Assembly (NCBI GenBank): GCA_913775005.1
Contig: CAJYKY010000542.1
Span: 1-12,655, forward strand
From: an uncultured Achromobacter sp.
Lineage (GTDB): Bacteria; Pseudomonadota; Gammaproteobacteria; Burkholderiales; Burkholderiaceae_B
Direction: 5' to 3'
Length of the DNA: 12,655 nt
The translations under genes and the position numbers were made by a program. The notes under the pieces were generated by a model. That model saw nothing but the letters and a program-made list of their open reading frames with translations, was not told the origin of the DNA and ran no database searches. Shown here piece after piece: positions 1 through 7,516 of this stretch; the first letter of the stretch is position 1, and the number at the start of each line of letters is the position of its first letter.

Positions 1-1377
1 CCGTTCAGGGCCAGGGTGTCGGCTGCTGTCGCGCCCGATAAGGTGACCGTCATCGACGCCAGGTTGTTGCCTTCGGGGTCAGTGACCGACACCAGATTGC
101 CGATAGCCAGTGCGCTCTGATCGTAGCTCGTGCTGTAGTTGGACCCCGCCGTGGACCCGTCCAGGTCGATACGCGGCGCGTCCTGCACCTGCGTTACGGT
201 GACGGTGACATTGGCGGTCTCCGACACCCCGCCCGACGTGACGGTGTAGGCGAACAGGGTGTTCGCCGATGCCACCGCGCCGGGGTAGTCCAGCCCCGGC
301 GTGAACGTGAGCGTGCCATCGGCATTCAACACCACCGAGCCGTTCGCAACACTGACCGCCGCCCCGCCTGCGGTAATGGCCAAGCCGTTGATGGCAGTAA
401 TCACGCGGCCGCTGTTCTCGAAGGTGTCGTTGGCCAGCACGTTGATGATCACCGGCGTCTCTTCGGCGGTAGTGGCCGTGTCGGCCACAATATCCGTTAC
501 TGCACTGACGCTGATGGTGACCGCGCCAGTCGTACTGGAATAGGCCGTGATGCCGCCGTTAACGCTGGCGTTGGCCGTGCCGCCGTTGGTGCCGCTGGTC
601 TGGTCCCAGGCTCGGACGGTAAGACTTGCCGTGCCGTTGTAGTCCGCATTGGGACGGAAGTACACGCGTGAATTGGCGCTGTTGGCCAGCAACACTGCGC
701 TGCTGTCAGACACCGAACTCATCTGCGTCCAGTTGGTGCCGTTGTTGATCGAATACCACCACGTTCCGTTGCTCGTGTCTGCGCCGACGATGGCAATGCC
801 GGTCTGTGCGCCCGCATCCACATCGGTAGTGGTGCCGATGAAGCTGTTGACCGACGTACCCACCGCGCCTGTGGGCGCTGGCGCAGGCACGCTGGCGTTC
901 AGGTCTTCGGTGATGGCTGTGAGGGTCCGGGTCGCGGCAGCCAGCACCGGTGCGTCATTGACCGCCGTCACGGACACCGCCACCGTGTCGCTCAAGGCCG
1001 AGAAAGCCGAAGACGTGCCGGGGTTGACCTTGGTTCCCGCCGAGCCGGATGTCTGGTCCCACGCCAGCAAGGTCAGCGCGTTGCCCGCGCTGCCATTGAA
1101 GTTGGCGTTGGGCTGGAAGTAGATGCGCGAGTTTGCCGTGTCGGACAACAGCAGCGCGCTGGTTCCGCTGACCGTGCCCACCAGGTTCCAGGTGGTGCCG
1201 CCGTCCAGCGTGTACCACCACGTGCCATTGGTGGCCGTGGCGGCGGTCAGGGCGATGCCTTTGAGCGCGCCCGCGTCCAGGTCCGTAATGCCTACGGTGT
1301 AGGCGGAGATCAGCTGCCCCACCGCGCCCACCGGCGCGGCATCGTCTTCGCTGCCCGTATAGGTCAGCACCGGTGCT
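1..1377 (-). repeat. Copy 2 of the ~3.05-kb higher-order repeat (continues past the window edge)
   Basis: This is the second copy of the block at 3046-4425, in the same orientation and reading frame. Domain order is the same and the window ends inside its VQDAPRIDLDG unit. By extrapolation, a second calcium-motif block may follow just outside the window. The two copies are clearly homologous but diverged, so the duplication is not very recent. Confidence 0.9.
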
Positions 1378-4300
1378 ACGCTGAGCACCGGCGCGGAGTT
1401 TGCCTGCATCAGTATGGTGTCTGTCGCGTCCGAGAACGCCGTGGCGCCGCCATGCACAGAGGCATCGGCCGTGGCGCCATTGACGCCGCTGCTGCGGTCC
1501 CAGGCCCGAATCGTCAGCGCGTTGGCCACGTTGCCTACCACGCCCACGTTGGGCCGGAAGTACAGGCGTGTCACGCCATCGGCAGCGAGCAACCGCGACG
1601 TGGCTTCGGTCAGCGTAGAAACCTGCGTCCAGTTGGCGCCGTTATCGACGGAGTAATACAGCGTGCCGGAACTGCTGATGGCGGTGACGGCCACGCCCTT
1701 GAGCGCGCCGGTATCGACGTCGGTAACGCCGCCCACCAAGTCAGAAATCAACATACCCACCTGGCCGACCGGCGCGCCGTTGGTCGGCATGACGGCCGCC
1801 ACGGTCAGGGTCGTGTCGGCCAGGACGGGCGCGTCATTGACCGCGGTGATGGACAACGTGAGGTTGGCGCTGGAACTGCCGCCCGGCGTGGTGATCGTGT
1901 AGCGCACCAGCGGAACGGCAGAATCGTAATTGGCGGCCGGCGTGAAGGTGTAGGAGCCGTCTGCATTCAACGTCAAGGTGCCGGTGGGCACGCCGTTGCG
2001 CAGCAAGGTCGTGGGCGCACCCAAGGTGATCGCCGTGTCTGGCGTGCCATCGGCATTGCTGTCATAGCTGGCGGCGGTGATGCTGCCGCTGCGGTTGTAG
2101 GTGTCATTGGCCAGCAGACCGGCTGCGGCGGTGACCGACAGCGGCGTGTCTTCAAGCACCGTCGCCGTATCCGCCTGCGCGACCGGCGGGGCGATGCCCA
2201 CAACGTTGTCGCGCCAGTCCAGATCGGCGCTCAACGCCTGCGCATTGCTGCCGTTGGCAAGGATGTCGCCGTCGCTGTCGCTCAGGTTGAAACTGACGAC
2301 GGTGGCGGCCAGGCCGCTGCCGCTGGTGACGACCGCGCCATCGTTTACGGCATAACCGTCGCTGGGCGTGCCGTGCTCAAAGATGTCGAGCAGGCCGTCG
2401 CTGTCGGTGTCGGTGGTGCTGGTGACGGACGTGGCTTGGCCGTCGCCGCGCTCGGCTACGTCTGCCGTGCCGTCGTTGTCGCTGTCGGCATCGCGCAGGT
2501 CTGCCGTGCCGTCGCCATCGGAGTCGACCGGCGTCAGGCCCACGCTGGCCGCTGCCGTGGTCTTGTTGACGCTGGTGGTGTCGGCGTCATAGCGGTCGTC
2601 CAGGCCGTCATGGTCCACGTCGACCATCGCCACGCCCTGGCCGCTGGGCGGCTTATAGCCCGCCGTGGTCTGCGCTTCGATGTTGTCGGTGATGCCATCG
2701 TTGTCGCTGTCCAGATCCAGACGATCAGGAATGCCGTCGCTATCGGTGCTGCCGGCTTCGTTGATGTCCAGGACACCGTCGTTGTCGTCGTCGATATCGG
2801 CCACGTTGGCCACGCCGTCGCTATCGGTATCCAGCGGCGTTATGGTCGCCAAGGCCACGTTCGATGCGGTCGGCGCGGTGCCGGAGGTGGCCTGCACCGA
2901 GATCGTGCGCGCCGCCGTGGCGCCGGACGTCGTGGTGTAGGTGACGAGCCCCAGCGCCGTCTGGTAATTGGCCACGGTCGTGTTGCCGGTCAGCGTCAGC
3001 ACGCCGGTGCCCGCGTTGTAGCTGGCGGTGATGCCGCTGACGGTGCCGTTCAGGGCCAGCGTGTCTGCCGCCGTCGCGCCCGACAGGGTGATCGTCATCG
3101 ACGCCAGGTTGTTGCCTTCGGGGTCGGTGACGGACACCAGATTGCCGATCGACACCGTGCTTTGATCGTATGTGGTGCTGTAGCTGGAACCTGCGGTGGA
3201 GCCGTCCAGATCAATGCGCGGCGCATCCTGCACCTGCGTCACGGTGACGGTGACGTTGGCGGTCTCGGTGGCGCCGCCTGACGTGACCGTGTAAGAAAAC
3301 ACCACGTTGCCCGAGGCTGCCGCACCCGGATAATCCGCGCCCGGGGTAAAGGTCAGCGTGCCGTCGGCGTTCAACACCACCGACCCATTGGTGACGGCAA
3401 CGGCCGCCCCGCCCACGGTGATGGCCGTGCCGTTGATGGCAGAGATCACGCGGCCGCTGTTCTCGAATGTGTCATTGGCCAGCACGTTGATGATGACCGG
3501 CGTGTCTTCGGCGGTGGTCGCCGTGTCCGCCGTGATATCGGCCACCGCGTTGACCGTGATGGTGACTGCGCTGGTGGCGCTGGAGTAAGCGGTGATGCCG
3601 CCGTTGACGCTGGTATTGGCCGTGCCGCCATTCGTGCCGCTGGTCTGATCCCAGGCGCGGATGGTGATGGTGGCCGTGCCGTTGTAGTCGGCGTTGGGGC
3701 GGAAATACACGCGCGAATTGCCACTATTGACGAGCAATACCGCGCTGCTGTCGGACACCGAACTCATCTGCGTCCAGTTGGTGCCGTTGTTGGTGGAGTA
3801 CCACCACGTGCCGTTGGACGTGTCGGCCCCCACGATGGCCACGCCCGTCAGCGCGCCGCTATCCACATCGGTGGTGGACCCGATGAAGTTGTTGACGGAC
3901 GTTCCCACTGCGCCGGTCGGAGCAGGCGCGGGCGTGCTGGTGTTCAGGTCTTCGTTGATGGTCGACAGGTTACGGGTGGCGGCCACCAGCACCGGCGAGT
4001 CATTCACTGCCGTGATCGATACCGCCACCGTGTCCGACGCGGTCGACACCGCGCCGGTGATTGTGCTGGGATTGACCAAAGCGCCGGCGGTGCCTGCGCT
4101 CTGATCCCATGCCTGCAATGTCAGCGCATTGCCTGCACTGCCGTTGAAGTCGGAGTCGGGTTGGAAGTAGATGCGCGCGTTCGGCGTCGCAGGCAACAGC
4201 AGCGCGCTGCTCGTGCTGACCGTGCCGACCTGGTTCCAGGTCGTGCCGCCATCCAGCGTGTACCACCACGTGCCATTGCTGGCGTTGGCGGCCGTCAGCG

Positions 4301-5210
4301 CGATGCCTTTGAGTGCGCCCGGGTCGGCGTCGGTCTGGCCGACGGTGTACGCGGAAATCAGTGTACCCACTGCGCCGGACGGAAAGCCGGAATCTTCGAC
4401 CCCGGTGTAAGTCAGCACCTGCGAATTGTCCAACACGGGCGGCGCCATCAAATGGGCCCAGTCCTGCGCCGCCACGGCCATGGCCTCGATCGACCCGCTT
4501 TGGCGTTCCAGCGTCCAATCACCACCCAGCGCTGTGGCGCCGGTGTAGTCCGTGGACGCCGCCACGTCCGCGCCGGTGATCGTCGCCAGCGACTGCACTG
4601 CGGCCGCGCCGTCTGCACCCTTGCCGAAATCGCAGCCGTACAGCAGCACATCGGCGTCGGCGCTCAGCGCGGTTCCGATCTGCGCCAGTTCCGCCCGATA
4701 TTGCCCTTGTATGGATTCCAGCGTCAGCGTGGCCGTGCCCAGTTGCAGCGTGCCTTCTTCGCCATGGCTGAGGATGTGGATGGCATCCACATCGTGACGG
4801 CCATTCAGCGTGTCGGCAATGAAGCGCACGCCGTCCACGCCCGGTTCGATGTAGTGCACTTCGGCGCCTGCCGGCAGCGCCTTGGCCAGCACATCCGCCT
4901 GCTCCACAGTCCGGTCGATGAAGTAGACCTCGTGATGCTCCGCCGCCGGCGTGGTGGGCGCCGACTTGTGCTGCTCGACCGCACCCAGCGCCGCGATCAA
5001 TTCCGCGTGCGCCTGTGTGTCTTGCGCAGGCGGCGTGTCGGGCACGGCCTTGGCGGCGTCATGAGCCGCGTCGTTGGCGGTCTTGGCGGCCGCCGCATCC
5101 AGCAGGACGCGAGGTTCCAGGGCTTGCAGGAAGAGCCGCGACGCCAAGGTGCGAGCGCCGGGAAATTGCGGGGTCTTCTTGCCGAAACGCGTAGCGGATG
5201 AGTTTTTCAC
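1..5210 (-). CDS. Giant LEPR-XLL / DUF4347 repetitive surface adhesin, N-terminal 1736 codons (3' end outside window)
   Basis: One uninterrupted minus-strand frame runs from a GTG (5210-5208) to the window edge. The protein is probably cell-surface or secreted and adhesive. In order it has: an N-terminal LEPR-XLL motif (LEPRVLLDA, residues 31-39); a DUF4347 domain (about 92-255, with SHG at 148-150 and YGCD at 191-194); Ig/cadherin-like repeats rich in NGTWWY, VYFRPNADYNG and AVNDAPVL motifs; Asp-rich thrombospondin-3-like calcium motifs (about 794-1004); more cadherin-like units; and the start of a second copy of the first repeat block. No classical Sec signal is visible. The GTG start has a good Shine-Dalgarno (GAGAGG, 5217-5222). 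The frame is open further upstream to ATG codons at 5297 and 5312, but G/C at third positions drops there, so GTG is preferred. It lies 145 nt after the M50-HlyD gene and is its likely export substrate. The C-terminal secretion or anchoring region is not seen. Confidence 0.93.
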   Translation of the reverse strand, partial: MKNSSATRFGKKTPQFPGARTLASRLFLQALEPRVLLDAAAAKTANDAAHDAAKAVPDTPPAQDTQAHAELIAALGAVEQHKSAPTTPAAEHHEVYFIDRTVEQADVLAKALPAGAEVHYIEPGVDGVRFIADTLNGRHDVDAIHILSHGEEGTLQLGTATLTLESIQGQYRAELAQIGTALSADADVLLYGCDFGKGADGAAAVQSLATITGADVAASTDYTGATALGGDWTLERQSGSIEAMAVAAQDWAHLMAPPVLDNSQVLTYTGVEDSGFPSGAVGTLISAYTVGQTDADPGALKGIALTAANASNGTWWYTLDGGTTWNQVGTVSTSSALLLPATPNARIYFQPDSDFNGSAGNALTLQAWDQSAGTAGALVNPSTITGAVSTASDTVAVSITAVNDSPVLVAATRNLSTINEDLNTSTPAPAPTGAVGTSVNNFIGSTTDVDSGALTGVAIVGADTSNGTWWYSTNNGTNWTQMSSVSDSSAVLLVNSGNSRVYFRPNADYNGTATITIRAWDQTSGTNGGTANTSVNGGITAYSSATSAVTITVNAVADITADTATTAEDTPVIINVLANDTFENSGRVISAINGTAITVGGAAVAVTNGSVVLNADGTLTFTPGADYPGAAASGNVVFSYTVTSGGATETANVTVTVTQVQDAPRIDLDGSTAGSSYSTTYDQSTVSIGNLVSVTDPEGNNLASMTITLSGATAADTLALNGTVSGITASYNAGTGVLTLTGNTTVANYQTALGLVTYTTTSGATAARTISVQATSGTAPTASNVALATITPLDTDSDGVANVADIDDDNDGVLDINEAGSTDSDGIPDRLDLDSDNDGITDNIEAQTTAGYKPPSGQGVAMVDVDHDGLDDRYDADTTSVNKTTAAASVGLTPVDSDGDGTADLRDADSDNDGTADVAERGDGQATSVTSTTDTDSDGLLDIFEHGTPSDGYAVNDGAVVTSGSGLAATVVSFNLSDSDGDILANGSNAQALSADLDWRDNVVGIAPPVAQADTATVLEDTPLSVTAAAGLLANDTYNRSGSITAASYDSNADGTPDTAITLGAPTTLLRNGVPTGTLTLNADGSYTFTPAANYDSAVPLVRYTITTPGGSSSANLTLSITAVNDAPVLADTTLTVAAVMPTNGAPVGQVGMLISDLVGGVTDVDTGALKGVAVTAISSSGTLYYSVDNGANWTQVSTLTEATSRLLAADGVTRLYFRPNVGVVGNVANALTIRAWDRSSGVNGATADASVHGGATAFSDATDTILMQANSAPVLSVAPVLTYTGSEDDAAPVGAVGQLISAYTVGITDLDAGALKGIALTAATATNGTWWYTLDGGTTWNLVGTVSGTSALLLSDTANSRIYFQPNANFNGSAGNALTLLAWDQTSGSAGTKVNPGTSSAFSALSDTVAVSVTAVNDAPVLAAATRTLTAITEDLNASVPAPAPTGAVGTSVNSFIGTTTDVDAGAQTGIAIVGADTSNGTWWYSINNGTNWTQMSSVSDSSAVLLANSANSRVYFRPNADYNGTASLTVRAWDQTSGTNGGTANASVNGGITAYSSTTGAVTISVSAVTDIVADTATTAEETPVIINVLANDTFENSGRVITAINGLAITAGGAAVSVANGSVVLNADGTLTFTPGLDYPGAVASANTLFAYTVTSGGVSETANVTVTVTQVQDAPRIDLDGSTAGSNYSTSYDQSALAIGNLVSVTDPEGNNLASMTVTLSGATAADTLALN
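2200..2831 (-). other. Thrombospondin type-3-like calcium-binding block
   Basis: Residues about 794-1004 are dense in D-x-D-x-D-G motifs, for example DTDSDGVANVADIDDDNDG and DRLDLDSDNDGITDN, with later copies DSDGDGTADL and DTDSDGLLDI. Such motifs bind Ca2+ in thrombospondin-3 repeats and in OmpA/adhesin linkers. The block separates two sets of Ig/cadherin-like domains, so it probably forms a calcium-stiffened rod within the adhesin. Confidence 0.8.
3046..4425 (-). repeat. Copy 1 of the ~3.05-kb higher-order repeat of the adhesin
   Basis: This stretch aligns with 1-1377 at a fixed offset of 3045 bp, changing to 3048 bp after a one-codon indel near 4021-4080. In one 60-bp comparison (3406-3465 against 361-420) 53 bases are identical. 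It encodes, in order, an LTYTG...GTWWYTLDGG unit, an NGTWWYSTNNG unit, a cadherin-like unit with TPVIINVLANDTF, and a VQDAPRIDLDG unit. Confidence 0.9.
4446..4937 (-). other. DUF4347 domain with caspase-like His/Cys pattern
   Basis: Residues about 92-255 begin with HHEVYFID and contain VDAIHILSHG, then VLLYGCDFGKG, then TGADVAAS and LGGDWTLE. These are the hallmarks of DUF4347, an N-terminal domain of giant adhesins. The hydrophobic strand followed by SHG (His149) and the strand followed by YGC (Cys193) resemble the His/Cys dyad arrangement of clan CD (caspase/gingipain/CHAT) peptidases. Family assignment is firm from the motifs; catalytic activity is only an inference. Confidence 0.85.
5094..5120 (-). 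other. LEPR-XLL motif of the giant adhesin
   Basis: Residues 31-39 read LEPRVLLDA and are followed by an Ala run. This matches the LEPR-XLL signature seen near the N-terminus of very long repetitive Gram-negative proteins. A basic, mildly amphipathic stretch precedes it (two Arg, one Lys pair within residues 8-25). Its function is not established; a role as a targeting or processing signal is inferred from its fixed N-terminal position and the absence of a Sec signal peptide. Confidence 0.8.
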
Positions 5211-5318
5211 TGCACACCTCTCACAGAGATCGCTGAAACGTGGCGCATCGTTGCGGCCACGGAAGTTCTTGCTACAACTTGAACAGGCATTGCCCATGGC
5301 AACGTCCTGCATTCCTGC

Positions 5319-5337
5319 GGCGCGCCCAATGCGCGCC
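5319..5337 (-). promoter_or_regulatory. GC-rich intercistronic hairpin between the M50-HlyD gene and the adhesin gene
   Basis: Seven perfect pairs (GGCGCGC/GCGCGCC) enclose a five-base loop, 18 nt after the M50-HlyD stop codon. There is no T-tract after it, so it is not a standard intrinsic terminator. It could be an RNA-processing or 3'-end-stabilising element that sets different expression for exporter and adhesin, or a weak attenuator. The rest of the 145-nt gap holds the adhesin ribosome binding site and possibly a local promoter that I cannot identify. Confidence 0.5.
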
Positions 5338-5355
5338 TTGATTCGTTAATGGCGT

Positions 5356-7512
5356 TCATGCGCCGGCCTCGCGCAGCAACACGCTGGCCACGCGGCGCAG
5401 CAGCCGGACGGCCAGGCTGATGGGTTCGCCCCTTATCTGCATTTCGCCGCGCAGCTCGGTCAGCGGCGACGCGTTGCGCGAGCTGTCGGTGACGTCCGCC
5501 GCCACCTCGAACACGGCTTGCTCGGCGCGCAACCTGCCTTCGAATTGCCGCGCCGACACCTCGCCGCCGTAGCCGGACGTCAACAGCCAGTTATCCAGCG
5601 TGTCGTTGGCGGCCGCGCCGACGCGCGATATCTGAATGGCGCGCGCCGGTTCCAGGCGCTGTTCGTCCACAAACTGGCCGGTGTCGCCTTCGCGGATGCG
5701 GCGCAGGTCATCGGCATGGACGTAGCCGCGCGCTTCCAGGCGGCCGGGCGCCGCCACGATGGCCAGCCGTGTCTTTTCATCCACCCAGCGGCCGGGCGAC
5801 AGCTCCAACGCCAGCTCCACCACCACGCCATCCATCGGCGCACGCACGGCCAGGCGGTCGCGCTCGCGCTCGAAGCCGGCAGCGCGGTCGCGTTCCAGCT
5901 GCGCTTCGCGCGCCAGGGTCAAGGATTCAGACAAGTCCTTGCGGTCGGCGCTGCGACGGTCCAGCCGTTCGTTGATCAAGCGTTCGCGCTCGCGGGCGCC
6001 GACCAGTTGCTGCTCGATTTCCGATGCGCTCAGCGCCATCAGCACATCGCCGGCGCGCACCGTCTGCCCCTGATGCACGCGCACGGCATCCAGCCGGGCA
6101 GGGCGCGGCGCAAACGCGGGCGCCTGCTGCGTGGACGTCAGCACGGCAGGAATGCGCACGGTGTAGGGCAGCGGCACCAGCAACAGCGCCGCCAGCAACC
6201 CCAGCACGCCCAGCGTCACGAACGCCTGACGGCCCGCTTCGTGGCGCCGCCTGACCCACACCTTCATCTCACGCCAGATGGGCATCACGATGAACCAACC
6301 GATTTCCACGGCGAACAGGAACAGGCCAAGGATCTTGAAGAAGTAGTGATAGACCAGCAGCGCAATGCCCAGAAACAGGAAGAAGCGGTAGATCCACGTG
6401 GCGTAGGCAAAGCCGATGAGCAGAATGCGCGTGTGGCCATAGGTGGGTTCGGGCTGGTCGTCGCCATAGCCAAACAGGCGTTCGCGCATCCACCAGCGCG
6501 CCATGGAAAACGAGCGGTCCTGCAAGCCCGGGATGCCGATCAGGTCACTGAACAGGTAGTAGCCGTCGAAGCGCATCAAGGGGTTCAGGTTCACCGCCAG
6601 GCTCAGCACCCAGCCCGTGGTGGCCAGCGCGAAGGCGACATTGCGGCAGGCGCCGTCGGGCACGAACACCCAGGCCAGCGTGGCCAGCACAGCCACCACC
6701 AGTTCCACCGCCATGCCGGCGCCATCGATCAGGACGCGTTGGCGTCGGGGCAGACGCCACGCGTCGGTCGTGTCGGTGTACAGGATGGGCGTCATCACCA
6801 CAAAGGCCACGCCCATCGTGGTCACGCGCGACCCCAGCCGCACGGCGGTGTAGCCATGGCCAAGCTCGTGCAGCGTTTTTACGAAGGCCAGGCTGAGGCC
6901 ATACGCGATCAGCCCGGTGGCGGTGAACATGTCGGGAAACGTGTGCAGAAAGGCGTCCCACTGGCGTGACACCAGGTACAGGCTCAACGCAGCCAGCAAC
7001 GCCACCATCAGCCAGAACGTGCGCGTGAAGCACAGCGCCACCCACGGCAGCGTACGGCGCAGAAAGGCGTCGGGGCGCGCCAGAGGCACCTTGAAGAACA
7101 GGTAGCTGTGCAGCAGCCGCGTCGTCAGCGAACGCTGCTGCCCCACGCGTTGCTGGCGCACCCGCGCGTAGGTGTCCACGGGCTGCGGCGCCAGCAGTTC
7201 GTGGCGTTGCAGGAAGTCGATCAGCATCAGGATTTTCTGATCGTCGGGCGCGTGCCCGGCCGTACGCAGCAGCGCCTGCCGCAGCGCGCCCACCGTGCCT
7301 TCATGCCATTGCGCCAGCATGCTGACGGTGTCCTGGTCGATGGCGAAGAAGCGTTGCGCGGCCGGGTCATGGATGCGCCAGCTGCCGCTCCATTCACCCG
7401 CGCGGCGGCCGCCCTGGTCGCGGATCAGGCGCAAGTCCTGCCGCAGCGGCGGCAGCACGCGTTCATCCAGGCTGGGGGCAGGTTCGCCGAACTGCATCGT
7501 GGTGGCGGTCAT
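5356..7512 (-). CDS. M50 (site-2-protease type) membrane metalloprotease fused to an HlyD-like adaptor domain, with PqqD/RRE-like N-terminus
   Basis: A 718-residue inner-membrane protein. Residues about 20-110 resemble a PqqD/winged-helix domain (LRQDLRLIRDQGG, then HDPAAQRFFAID, then DFLQRHELL). Several membrane segments follow; HELGH at 215-219 supplies the zinc ligands and the Glu of HExxH, and NLNPLMRFDGYY at 308-319 is the third-ligand motif of the S2P family. More membrane helices lead to a final one at about 431-449. Residues 450-718 are HlyD-like: half-lipoyl segments around a short coiled coil (about 497-555), then a beta-barrel region. It was probably meant to cleave or handle the adhesin and pass it to the adaptor/TolC conduit. 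ATG at 7512 was chosen: it lies 4 nt after the upstream stop with GGGAG before it. The frame stays open to 7782, inside the upstream gene, which is rejected. The family is sometimes named putative peptide zinc metalloprotease. Confidence 0.9.
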   Translation of the reverse strand: MTATTMQFGEPAPSLDERVLPPLRQDLRLIRDQGGRRAGEWSGSWRIHDPAAQRFFAIDQDTVSMLAQWHEGTVGALRQALLRTAGHAPDDQKILMLIDFLQRHELLAPQPVDTYARVRQQRVGQQRSLTTRLLHSYLFFKVPLARPDAFLRRTLPWVALCFTRTFWLMVALLAALSLYLVSRQWDAFLHTFPDMFTATGLIAYGLSLAFVKTLHELGHGYTAVRLGSRVTTMGVAFVVMTPILYTDTTDAWRLPRRQRVLIDGAGMAVELVVAVLATLAWVFVPDGACRNVAFALATTGWVLSLAVNLNPLMRFDGYYLFSDLIGIPGLQDRSFSMARWWMRERLFGYGDDQPEPTYGHTRILLIGFAYATWIYRFFLFLGIALLVYHYFFKILGLFLFAVEIGWFIVMPIWREMKVWVRRRHEAGRQAFVTLGVLGLLAALLLVPLPYTVRIPAVLTSTQQAPAFAPRPARLDAVRVHQGQTVRAGDVLMALSASEIEQQLVGARERERLINERLDRRSADRKDLSESLTLAREAQLERDRAAGFERERDRLAVRAPMDGVVVELALELSPGRWVDEKTRLAIVAAPGRLEARGYVHADDLRRIREGDTGQFVDEQRLEPARAIQISRVGAAANDTLDNWLLTSGYGGEVSARQFEGRLRAEQAVFEVAADVTDSSRNASPLTELRGEMQIRGEPISLAVRLLRRVASVLLREAGA

Positions 7513-7516
7513 GGCG

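Noticed and set aside
1452..3281. 609-codon plus-strand ORF opposite the adhesin gene
   Set aside because: Its Arg/Gly/His/Val-rich, low-complexity translation shows no domain, and it mirrors the repeats of the minus-strand gene. Long antisense frames are expected opposite GC3-rich coding DNA.
4161..5201. 346-codon plus-strand ORF opposite the adhesin N-terminus
   Set aside because: The opposite strand carries clear DUF4347 and LEPR-XLL motifs; this frame has none and is Arg/Gln/Gly-rich noise.
5319..5337. Hairpin considered as an intrinsic terminator of the exporter genes
   Set aside because: No T-tract follows the stem, so termination by itself is unlikely.
5518..6969. 483-codon plus-strand ORF opposite the M50-HlyD gene
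   Set aside because: The minus strand has HELGH and FDGYY motifs and HlyD features; this frame is His/Gln/Arg-rich without recognisable domains.
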